Origin: an uncultured Amylibacter sp.
Lineage (GTDB): Bacteria > Pseudomonadota > Alphaproteobacteria > Rhodobacterales > Rhodobacteraceae
DNA length: 22,328 bases
Direction of reading: 5' to 3'
Assembly (NCBI GenBank): GCA_938001995.1
Contig: CALLAV010000214.1
Span: 1-22,328, forward strand
Position numbers and translations under genes: made by a program. Positions 15,431 through 21,785 of the stretch are shown in pieces (positions within the stretch are counted from its first letter, which is position 1; each line of letters begins with the position of its first letter). The notes beneath the pieces are model-generated. The model was given only the letters and a program-made list of their open reading frames with translations, searched no databases and was not told the origin of the DNA.

Positions 15431-16123
15431 ATGGCGATCAAAGGGTTGGTTTTCGATAAAGATGGGACGCTGTTCCACTATGGCGGCACATGGGCTTATT
15501 GGTGTGATCTGGTGCTCGCGGACTTATCCGGGGGCGATGCAGAAAAAGCAAAGGAGCTTGCAAAAGCTGTTGGCTATGATCCTGATCGCAAAGAGTTTTT
15601 GGCGGGCAGTCTGGTTGTTGGGGCGTCAGCAGGCGAGATCAATCAGGCATGGGCGGATTTGCTGCCTGACCTCAGTTTCGAGGATGTGGATGCCATTGCG
15701 GTGAAACACCTCGAAAGCCTGCCGTCGTTACCAGTTTGCGATCTAAAAGCGTATTTTGGCGACCTGAAAGCCAAGGGTATGAAGCTGGGTCTGATCACAA
15801 ATGATTACGAGGCTGGTGCGGTCCTGCAATTGGAGGGCGAGGGTGTCTTGGACCTATTTGATTTCGTAGCGGGCTTTGACAGCGGGCATGGGGCAAAGCC
15901 GTCGGCTGATCCGCTTTTGGCATTTGGTAAAGCCGTGGGTTTGCCAATGGAACAGGTCGCAATGGTCGGGGATAGCACCCATGATCTGGGCGCTGGGCGG
16001 GCCGCAAAAGTGGGCATGACCATCGGGGTTTTGACAGGGCCAGCGGTTGCGCAAGATATTGCGGCTTACGCTGACGTAATCCTAGACGACATTTCTGCCA
16101 TTCCTGCGCATTTATGGGGCTAA
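15431..16123 (+). CDS. HAD-family hydrolase, phosphoglycolate-phosphatase-like
   Basis: A 230-residue HAD phosphatase with all four motifs: nucleophile D9 and acid D11 in FDKDGTL, T123 in LITND, K156 (GAKPSADP), and D181/D185 in GDSTHD. The cap is the alpha-helical C1 type between about 15 and 100. The GDSTHDLGAGRAAKVG run is typical of Gph-like phosphatases. The substrate is unresolved. Good ribosome site (AAAGG before ATG 15431). It is divergent from marR and convergent with the GlxA-type regulator, so it is transcribed alone. Confidence 0.9.
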   Translation: MAIKGLVFDKDGTLFHYGGTWAYWCDLVLADLSGGDAEKAKELAKAVGYDPDRKEFLAGSLVVGASAGEINQAWADLLPDLSFEDVDAIAVKHLESLPSLPVCDLKAYFGDLKAKGMKLGLITNDYEAGAVLQLEGEGVLDLFDFVAGFDSGHGAKPSADPLLAFGKAVGLPMEQVAMVGDSTHDLGAGRAAKVGMTIGVLTGPAVAQDIAAYADVILDDISAIPAHLWG

Positions 16124-17103
16124 AGCGCGGCGCGGTCTTTGCGGTCTTCGGACGGCTTTAGGCCAAACTCGGTTTGATAAAGCCTCGACAAATGTGATGG
16201 GCTAGGAAAACCCGTCATCAGAGCGATTTCTAGGATCGAAAGATTGGTGTGCCACAACAATTGGCGCACTTTTTCCAGGCGCAGAGTGCGATAGTACCGC
16301 GCTGGGCTGGAATTCAGGTGCCGCGCGAACAGCCGTTCCAGCGAACGCACGGTTTTTCCGGCTGCATCCGCCACTTCGGGGATTGGTAAGGTGACTTCCA
16401 TGTTTGCGATCATGCATTCAATTGCCACTTGGATCGGTTTTGGCAGGGTTTCATATTGATTGAGCGAATAGGGCCGCTGTCCCACGGACGCGCTGCGAAT
16501 GCGGTCGATCTGGTACTGGTTTCCCACAGCATTCGCGATAGGCGCGCCGTAATGCTCAGAGATGATTTGCAGCGCAATATCCATAGATGAGAGCCCACCT
16601 GATCCAGTCCAGCGATCCCGGTCCATCACATAAAGGTTGGGCGAAATTTCGAGGTCTGGAAACTCCTCAGCGAATGCGGGTTGGTTTTCCCAATGCAGCG
16701 TGAATTCATAGCCATCTAAAAAACCCGCGCGGGCCAGCATGAAGCTGCCAATACACAACGCCCCAAAGACATCGGACTGACGCGAAAACCGGTGCAAAGC
16801 TGCATTCAGCGCGGATCGGTTCGGTGGGTCTGATTGCATCCCTGCGCAGGTGAAGAAATAGTCATACGTCCGGGTTGATTTAGATGATGCGGTAGGCTGG
16901 ATCGAAATCCCATCCGAGGCCACGATTGTCTGATCATCCGCAGAGATGAAGTCCCAGACGAAAGCATCCGCCCCCAATTCACGATTGGCCGAGCGAAAGG
17001 GTCCCGTTAAGGCCGTAACGCACAGCGAAGAAAACGCATCGATTAACAAGAACCCGATCCGAATCGGCTCTTTTGGTGTGGTCTCAGGCGCAGATCTCGA
17101 CAT
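16120..17103 (-). CDS. GlxA-type AraC-family transcriptional regulator
   Basis: A 327-residue regulator with an N-terminal DJ-1/PfpI-like ligand domain (about 13-200, including ALCIGSFMLARAGFLDG with the nucleophile-elbow Cys) and a C-terminal AraC double helix-turn-helix (about 225-325, VADAAGKTVRSLERLFARHLN and ILEIALMTGFPSPSHLSRLY). GlxA-family members such as GbdR, CdhR and ArgR control use of glycine betaine, carnitine or arginine. It is divergent from the MttB-family gene, with a 153-bp spacer that carries a strong dyad, so it probably controls that gene. AAAGG precedes ATG 17103; the longer GTG start at 17151 is rejected. Its stop codon overlaps that of the HAD gene. Confidence 0.88.
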   Translation of the reverse strand: MSRSAPETTPKEPIRIGFLLIDAFSSLCVTALTGPFRSANRELGADAFVWDFISADDQTIVASDGISIQPTASSKSTRTYDYFFTCAGMQSDPPNRSALNAALHRFSRQSDVFGALCIGSFMLARAGFLDGYEFTLHWENQPAFAEEFPDLEISPNLYVMDRDRWTGSGGLSSMDIALQIISEHYGAPIANAVGNQYQIDRIRSASVGQRPYSLNQYETLPKPIQVAIECMIANMEVTLPIPEVADAAGKTVRSLERLFARHLNSSPARYYRTLRLEKVRQLLWHTNLSILEIALMTGFPSPSHLSRLYQTEFGLKPSEDRKDRAAL

Positions 17104-17176
17104 TTCTTTGACCTTTTCATCGTCCCCGCCATTTAAGGGCGAAATTCCCACCGCGCACAGACGGAATCGTCACCCT

Positions 17177-17206
17177 TTGTCGTAAACGAGGCACTAATTA
17201 CGACAA
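17177..17206. promoter_or_regulatory. Candidate operator between GlxA-type regulator and MttB gene
   Basis: A perfect 9-bp inverted repeat, TTGTCGTAA (17177-17185) and TTACGACAA (17198-17206), centres 21 bp apart, two helical turns. TGTCG-type cores are known for some GlxA/AraC-type regulators such as Pseudomonas ArgR. It sits in the divergent spacer 51 bp before the methyltransferase ATG. Confidence 0.65.
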
Positions 17207-17256
17207 GTGACTGCCAAGGTGGCGCTGCTGATCACAGAATTCGGGGAGTTTGATCC

Positions 17257-18801
17257 ATGGCAAAACGCACTAGAGGCGGGGGACGCGCGGGCAACACACG
17301 GCGCACAAGCACCGCTGCAATTGATCAAATGCCTTGGCGCAACATTAAGAACATTGATCGCCCGACTGAACCGCTCGACGAAGAGGGCGTGCAGGCGATC
17401 CATAAGGCTGCAATGCATATTCTGTCCCAGATTGGGATCAAGATGCTGAACCCAGAAGCGTTGGGCATCTTAAAGAATGCAGGGTGCAAACTGGTCGAAG
17501 AAACGGTGTTTTTTGACGAAGACATGGTGATGGAAATGGTCGCTAAAGCGCCGTCCGAATACACCATCACACCGCGCAATCCCGAACGGAAAATCCATAT
17601 CGGCGGCAATAATCTGGTGTTTGGTAATGTGTCCTCTCCGCCGAATTATTGGGATATCAACACTGGTAAGAAATCAGGCGATTTCAAAAGTTTCAGTGAT
17701 TTGATGAAACTCACTCAATACTTCAATTGCATTCATGTAGCGGGCGGTTACCCGGTTGAACCCATCGATGTGCATGCGTCCGTGCGCCATTTGGATTGCT
17801 TGCAAGAAAAGCTGATTGTTACGGATAAAGTTGTACACGCCTATTCGCTTGGCAAAGAGCGGGTCGAAGATGTGATGGAAATGGTGCGCATTGCTGGCGG
17901 GCTGACGGATGATGAATTTGACGCGACGCCGCGCATGTACACGAACATCAACTCTGTTTCGCCGCTTGTGCATGATTTCCCGATGCTGGACGGCGCAATG
18001 CGGCTGGCGCGGCGTGCCCAGCCTGTTGTGGTGACGCCGTTTACCCTTGCAGGGGCGATGGCCCCTGTGACCATGTCGGGCGCGGTTGCGCTGTCGATTG
18101 CCGAAGGGCTGGCCGCGATTGTGTTGCTGCAACTGGTGAACCCAGGCTGCCCTGTTGCCATTGGAACATTCACATCAAATGTGGATATGAAAACGGGTGC
18201 GCCCGCTTTTGGAACGCCAGAATACATTCGCGCAACCCAGATGACAGGGCAGATGGGACGGTTTTATGGGCTGCCCATTCGATCAAGTGGTGTTTGCACA
18301 GCGAACGTGCCGGACGGGCAAGCAATGTGGGAAACATCCAACAGCCTGTGGGCTGCGGTGCAATCTGGCACGAACATCGTCTATCACGCGGCAGGCTGGC
18401 TTGAGGGTGGGCTGATCGCCAGCCCTGAAAAATTCATCATGGATTGTGAAGTTTTGCAAATGATCCAACGCTACATGGAGCCTGTGATTACAAAGACCCG
18501 CCCAGAAGACCTCGCACTTGATGCTATTGCCGAGGTCGGGCCGCAGGGGCATTATTTCGGTGTTCAACACACGCAAGACCGCTATGAAACCGCATTTTAT
18601 AGCCCGATTGTCAGCGACTGGAGCAATTATGAGGCCTGGGAATTGGACGGGGCCACTTGGACCGCAGAGCGCGCGCACAAGGTATTTAAGGATATCTTAA
18701 ACGAGTTCACACCGCCTCCTTTGGACGAAGGTATTAAAGAGGAGCTCGCCGCATTTGTGGACCGACGCAAAGCCGAGGGCGGCGCACCGACGGATTTCTA
18801 G
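17257..18801 (+). CDS. MttB-family (non-pyrrolysine) methylamine/betaine methyltransferase
   Basis: A 514-residue TIM-barrel protein of the trimethylamine methyltransferase family (COG5598), normal length. The reading frame runs uninterrupted from the ATG at 17257 to TAG at 18799, with no internal amber codon, so it lacks the pyrrolysine of archaeal MttB. It belongs with the MtgB-like non-Pyl homologues, some of which demethylate glycine betaine or similar quaternary amines using a corrinoid protein. Typical segments include TGQMGRFYGLPIRSSG and SLWAAVQSGTNIVYHAAGWLEGG. No corrinoid protein (MttC/MtgC) or reductive activase is nearby. GGGGAG precedes the ATG. The regulator next door suggests induction by a betaine-like compound; the substrate is inferred. 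Confidence 0.88.
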   Translation: MAKRTRGGGRAGNTRRTSTAAIDQMPWRNIKNIDRPTEPLDEEGVQAIHKAAMHILSQIGIKMLNPEALGILKNAGCKLVEETVFFDEDMVMEMVAKAPSEYTITPRNPERKIHIGGNNLVFGNVSSPPNYWDINTGKKSGDFKSFSDLMKLTQYFNCIHVAGGYPVEPIDVHASVRHLDCLQEKLIVTDKVVHAYSLGKERVEDVMEMVRIAGGLTDDEFDATPRMYTNINSVSPLVHDFPMLDGAMRLARRAQPVVVTPFTLAGAMAPVTMSGAVALSIAEGLAAIVLLQLVNPGCPVAIGTFTSNVDMKTGAPAFGTPEYIRATQMTGQMGRFYGLPIRSSGVCTANVPDGQAMWETSNSLWAAVQSGTNIVYHAAGWLEGGLIASPEKFIMDCEVLQMIQRYMEPVITKTRPEDLALDAIAEVGPQGHYFGVQHTQDRYETAFYSPIVSDWSNYEAWELDGATWTAERAHKVFKDILNEFTPPPLDEGIKEELAAFVDRRKAEGGAPTDF

Positions 18802-18911
18802 AGAATTTCTGTTTAAGTTTTAAGGATAAAAACAGGCGCTGTCGGGCGGGTCTTTACGATTGTTAATGGTTGTTGGTGTAGCACGAAGACTACTCTTAGG
18901 AGGAGTTTTCA

Positions 18912-19502
18912 ATGCACGGAACCATCAATCGCGGCCTTCAAGCCTATGTCTGTGAAATATTTGGCAAAGAGGTCTGGGAAGACACCTGTAGCCGTGCCGA
19001 ATTGAGCAGCTACAATTTTGAAACCATGCTCACGTATGATGACGAAATTACCGATCGTGTGCTGGATGGGCTGACCAAGGTTCTGGGCCGTGAACGTTCT
19101 GATTTATTAGAAGATTTCGGAACCTTCGTGGTTTCAGAATCGACCCTGCAATCTGTGCGCAAATTGCTGCGATTTGGCGGTGAAAACTACGTTGAATTCC
19201 TCCATTCCCTAGAAGACGTGCACGATCGCGCCAAAATCGCCCTGCCAGATTTGGACGTGCCGCAATTCGAATTAGAGGCGCGTTCAGACACCGAATTCGT
19301 TGTAAATTATCGTTTTGAAAAGCTGGGCATGGGGGCCGTATTTTTGGGCCTGTTGCGTGGCATGGCTGATGACTACGGCGCGTTAATCCTGATTGATCAC
19401 ATTCCCAAACGGGACGGGGACATAGACGTGGACCAATTCGAAATTTCTTTGTTGCATATGGGCTGGCCTGAAGTGGCCCATGACAGTCTGGCGGTGTCCT
19501 AA
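18912..19502 (+). CDS. H-NOX (heme nitric-oxide-binding) domain protein
   Basis: A 196-residue stand-alone H-NOX sensor. The proximal heme histidine is H104 in SLEDVHDRAKIALPDLDVPQF, with the conserved LP and P-x-F residues after it. The heme-propionate motif YxSxR of the family appears as Y133-R-F-E-K137: the Tyr is kept but Ser is Phe and Arg is Lys, an unusual variant that may alter heme affinity. The protein is cytoplasmic. A strong ribosome site (AGGAGG-like) precedes ATG 18912. Its TAA overlaps the ATG of the downstream cyclase by one base, so sensor and effector are made together. NO binding presumably modulates the cyclase, as reported for H-NOX/cyclase pairs in other bacteria. Confidence 0.88.
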   Translation: MHGTINRGLQAYVCEIFGKEVWEDTCSRAELSSYNFETMLTYDDEITDRVLDGLTKVLGRERSDLLEDFGTFVVSESTLQSVRKLLRFGGENYVEFLHSLEDVHDRAKIALPDLDVPQFELEARSDTEFVVNYRFEKLGMGAVFLGLLRGMADDYGALILIDHIPKRDGDIDVDQFEISLLHMGWPEVAHDSLAVS

Positions 19503-20551
19503 TGAGCGTTCTTGCCTTTTCTACCCCTGCTGAAGACGGATCGGATGGCATTGCTGTCACGACTGGCACGCTTGATGTGCTGCTGCCATTGCATGTGCAA
19601 GTCAGCGCGAAAGGGATCGTCACGCATACAGGCCCAACTTTTGCGAAACTGCTGGATGGCGATAAGATATTGGGGACGCGGCTGTTTGACGTGATGACCG
19701 TAAAACGCCCGTCTGATGTGACCACAGTTGCCAGTGTTCTTTCCCATCAGGGGGAGGCGCTGGCCATACAACTGGCAGAAATGCCGGGTCAAAACATGAA
19801 AGCGGTGGCTGCTGCGATGCCAGATGGCGGGTTCATTCTGAACGTGTCCCTTGGGGCAGGGGTTATGGATGTGGTTGGTGCGCGAAATTTGAAAAATAAG
19901 GACTTTTCGCCCGCCGATCCCACAGTTGAAATGATCTATATGATCGAAGTGCAATCGATCCTGTACCAAGAGCACAAACAACAAAGCCATCGCCTGCAAG
20001 GGGCAAAGGTCCATGCCGAAGAACAGGCGTTTACAGATGCGTTGACAGGCCTTGCCAACCGTCGCGCGCTGGAGAAACATCTGGCCCGATTGCTGCGGCG
20101 ATCCAAGGGGAATGGATTTGCACTGATGCAGATCGATTTAGATTTCTTTAAGGCCGTAAACGACACGCACGGCCATGCAGCTGGTGATTTCGTATTGCAA
20201 GAAACCTCGCGCCTTTTGCTTAACCAAATGCGAGCGACTGATATGGTGTCGCGCATCGGGGGCGATGAATTTGTAATTGTCCTGTCAGAATATGGAGATG
20301 CGGAAACTTTGTCAGATGTGGGCCACCGCATCATCGAAGCAGTCCGTGAACCCATCACTTTTGAAGGCGTTGAATGCTGTATCGGAGCCAGTATCGGTGC
20401 AACGATTGTGGATCAGGGATCGGGGCGCACTCCAGAACAGATTTTGTCTGACGCGGACCGTGCGTTGTATGTCTCCAAAGAACAGGGTCGGGGTCTTTAT
20501 CATCTGGACAGCGACGTTCTGGAAAAGACTGCCACAATTATGCCCAATTGA
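19502..20551 (+). CDS. HNOBA-like/GGDEF diguanylate cyclase, partner of H-NOX
   Basis: A 349-residue cytoplasmic diguanylate cyclase. The first ~150 residues resemble the HNOBA/PAS-like H-NOX-associated region of soluble guanylate cyclases (LPLHVQVSAKGIVTHTGPTF, LGTRLFDVMTVKRP). A helical linker follows (about 148-176, likely coiled coil), then GGDEF (about 177-345) with DALTGLANRRAL, GGDEF at 253-257 and an intact inhibitory I-site R244-A-T-D247. With the preceding H-NOX gene the pair reads as a split soluble guanylate cyclase with the cyclase domain replaced by GGDEF. I recall a comparable NO-responsive pair reported in Dinoroseobacter shibae. A CtrA-type box lies 26 bp after its stop. Confidence 0.92.
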   Translation: MSVLAFSTPAEDGSDGIAVTTGTLDVLLPLHVQVSAKGIVTHTGPTFAKLLDGDKILGTRLFDVMTVKRPSDVTTVASVLSHQGEALAIQLAEMPGQNMKAVAAAMPDGGFILNVSLGAGVMDVVGARNLKNKDFSPADPTVEMIYMIEVQSILYQEHKQQSHRLQGAKVHAEEQAFTDALTGLANRRALEKHLARLLRRSKGNGFALMQIDLDFFKAVNDTHGHAAGDFVLQETSRLLLNQMRATDMVSRIGGDEFVIVLSEYGDAETLSDVGHRIIEAVREPITFEGVECCIGASIGATIVDQGSGRTPEQILSDADRALYVSKEQGRGLYHLDSDVLEKTATIMPN

Positions 20552-20576
20552 TCCCAAGTTGAACGATTCTTGAGGA

Positions 20577-20593
20577 GTTAACGCAGGGTTAAC
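20577..20593. promoter_or_regulatory. Perfect CtrA-type binding box
   Basis: The sequence GTTAAC-GCAGG-GTTAAC reads TTAA-N7-TTAAC, the full consensus for the alphaproteobacterial regulator CtrA, and is symmetric, so direction is not fixed. It is located 26 bp after the H-NOX cyclase stop. In many CtrA promoters this box overlaps the -35 region. Confidence 0.7.
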
Positions 20594-20713
20594 TACCAGC
20601 ATTTTATTGGGAATTGTCGGCCTAATTTTAAGCCGTGCGCCATTTTTGTGGCAATCAACGCTGTGTTGCTGGGATGGATACAATAGAAAAGACCTCAAAA
20701 GCGGGGCCTTTTT
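20594..20713 (+). ncRNA. Candidate small RNA downstream of the CtrA box
   Basis: After the CtrA box come three short hairpins (20618-20635 with CGGC/GCCG, 20639-20652 with GCCA/TGGC, 20656-20668 with CAAC/GTTG). A terminator-like stem then appears (AAAAGACC paired to GGGCCTTTT with one mismatch, about 20687-20713) ending in five Ts. It fits a short CtrA-controlled transcript, but the stems are short and each could arise by chance. The element might equally be only the terminator of the H-NOX operon. Confidence 0.3.
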
Positions 20714-21065
20714 AAACGCCATAACTTTCAGATGTTCTGACTAAACTCTTTTCGAAAAATATATATAAAAATGTAATAAAAACATATTACTAGCGTAATT
20801 CTGTTACCAGCGCGACTTTCTCCAAAATGCGAAGCGATCCGGATAAAAAAGCACAGTTGAGGCTGACACTTGCCCCGTATTTTTGAAGCTATTTCCCCAA
20901 ATTCACGGATTAACGCCCGCTGAAATTGGCAAATGTGTAAAAATTGTGTTCCGAACTGCCGCAAATTTTGCTAAAACTGTCTTAGCGTCAAGTTGGCGTA
21001 GTACGGGTAATCAGCGGTCTTCAGTCCTTACAGATCGCGCAGAGCAAAGAGTATGTGAGTAAACG

Positions 21066-21281
21066 ATGGGTCATCACTCCAAATATCTAACTTCCACGTC
21101 CGAGCGCCGCTTTGTTTTGGCCGATAAGTTTGCGCCAAAGGCAGAGCGCGACCTTGTTGCGGCTGAATCCAGTGCATTTGGTGCCCCAACGCCGATCCAC
21201 CGCAAAGTTGTGAGCAAGCCCGAGACGCAGCAAGGCGAATTGCAGGATTCTATAAAATCCATACTGGCAAAATTCGAGTAA
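21066..21281 (+). CDS. Small hypothetical protein (71 aa)
   Basis: I do not recognise a named family. The product is a hydrophilic 71-residue protein (MGHHSKYLTSTSERRFVLADKF... ending ILAKFE) without a signal peptide or membrane helix, with a low-complexity middle and a C-terminal amphipathic helix (QDSIKSILAKFE). The gene is supported by an ATG start, typical codon use and a strong terminator 26 bp after its stop. The ribosome site is weak (GAG before the ATG). It is transcribed alone, toward the convergent tRNA gene. Confidence 0.65.
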   Translation: MGHHSKYLTSTSERRFVLADKFAPKAERDLVAAESSAFGAPTPIHRKVVSKPETQQGELQDSIKSILAKFE

Positions 21282-21307
21282 TTCACGCCAAATTGACGTT
21301 ACTGTGC

Positions 21308-21340
21308 AAGCGCATCCAGAAGTGGGTGCGCTTTTGTTTT
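21308..21340 (+). terminator. Rho-independent terminator of the small hypothetical gene
   Basis: A 10-bp stem AAGCGCATCC / GGGTGCGCTT (one wobble) with loop AGAAGT is followed by TTTTGTTTT. It separates the small gene from the convergent tRNA-His. Confidence 0.85.
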
Positions 21341-21368
21341 GCCTTTTGGCACTGTCTAAAAGGGTGGG

Positions 21369-21445
21369 TGGTACCAGCGCCCCGGCTCGAACGGGGGGCC
21401 TCTTGATCCACAATCAAGCGCTCTAACCTACTGAGCTACGCCGGC
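21369..21445 (-). tRNA. tRNA-His (anticodon GTG)
   Basis: On the minus strand a full cloverleaf is visible. Acceptor GCCGGCG pairs with CGCTGGT, the D arm is GCTC/GAGC, the anticodon arm is CTTGA-TTGTGGA-TCAAG with anticodon GTG, and the T arm is CCCCG-TTCGAGC-CGGGG. CCA is encoded in the gene. The discriminator base is A73, the first pair is G1-U72, and the base before G1 is not G. This is the alphaproteobacterial form of tRNA-His that has lost the otherwise universal G-1. Confidence 0.95.
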
Positions 21446-21505
21446 ACTGTCGCGGGATTTAGCGACCCCGAACAGGAAATGCAAGACTGAACTGGCTTGA
21501 AAATG

Positions 21506-21520
21506 ATCGGAATTTCCGAT
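21506..21520. promoter_or_regulatory. 15-bp perfect palindrome before the DUF6324 gene
   Basis: ATCGGAA-T-TTCCGAT is a perfect 7-bp inverted repeat around one central base, 29 bp before the DUF6324 ATG. Size and position fit a repressor operator or a leader hairpin; the binding protein is unknown. Confidence 0.45.
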
Positions 21521-21549
21521 AGCTGACGCGCAATCTTCAGGAGAATGAC

Positions 21550-21738
21550 ATGGGTATTAATACCGAACGCGACATCGAAGCGAATTTGCAAATTGGACCG
21601 ACCACCGACGGCATGGTGCGTCTGTTTGTGGCGGGCGATGGAGTGGAGATCCCGATGGACTTTTCCCCCGAGGAAGCGCTGGAAATCGCGGAAGAGATTA
21701 AGGCGGCCGCCAAGACCGTTTCTGGCGGTAAAAAGTAA
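21550..21738 (+). CDS. DUF6324 family small protein
   Basis: A 62-residue acidic cytoplasmic protein that I recognise as the roseobacter DUF6324 family (MGINTERDIEANLQIGPT start, then a VEIPMDFSPEEALEIAEEI segment), function unknown. A short beta-rich N-terminal half is followed by a C-terminal amphipathic helix ending in lysines. AGGAG lies at ideal distance before ATG 21550, so the start is firm. It probably shares a transcript with the DUF1989 gene 47 bp downstream. Confidence 0.85.
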   Translation: MGINTERDIEANLQIGPTTDGMVRLFVAGDGVEIPMDFSPEEALEIAEEIKAAAKTVSGGKK

Positions 21739-21785
21739 GCCTCGCGTGATTGACAGGATGCCATGTTGCACCCAATGATCGGGCG

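Larger units (their letters stand above)
20552..21065. other. 514-bp gene-free stretch with CtrA box, candidate small RNA and AT-rich DNA
   Basis: No credible protein gene is visible. From left to right it holds the CtrA box (20577-20593), a run of short hairpins ending in a U-tract (to 20713), an A/T-rich segment (about 20750-20800) with the inverted repeat GTAATA-N6-TATTAC (20773-20790), and about 270 bp of ordinary sequence leading to the small orphan gene at 21066. A minus-strand open frame in this stretch (about 20728-20964) has no ribosome site or family-like sequence. Confidence 0.6.

Noticed and set aside
15431..16123. HAD gene next to the dehalogenase read as a haloacid dehalogenase
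   Set aside because: The FDKDGTL and GDSTHD motifs are those of phosphatases; haloacid dehalogenases lack the second Asp of DxD. It is also on the opposite strand and not part of the operon.
17257..18801. Pyrrolysine-containing MttB
   Set aside because: The only TAG is the final stop at 18799-18801; no internal amber codon and no pyl genes are visible.
20675..20716. 13-codon plus-strand open frame (MDTIEKTSKAGPF) before the U-run
   Set aside because: Too short to support as a gene and lacks a proper ribosome site; its 3' part coincides with the terminator-like stem.
20728..20964. 78-codon minus-strand open frame in the gene-free stretch
   Set aside because: No ribosome site, low-complexity Phe/Ile-rich N-terminal region from AT-rich DNA in the antisense reading, and no family-like pattern.
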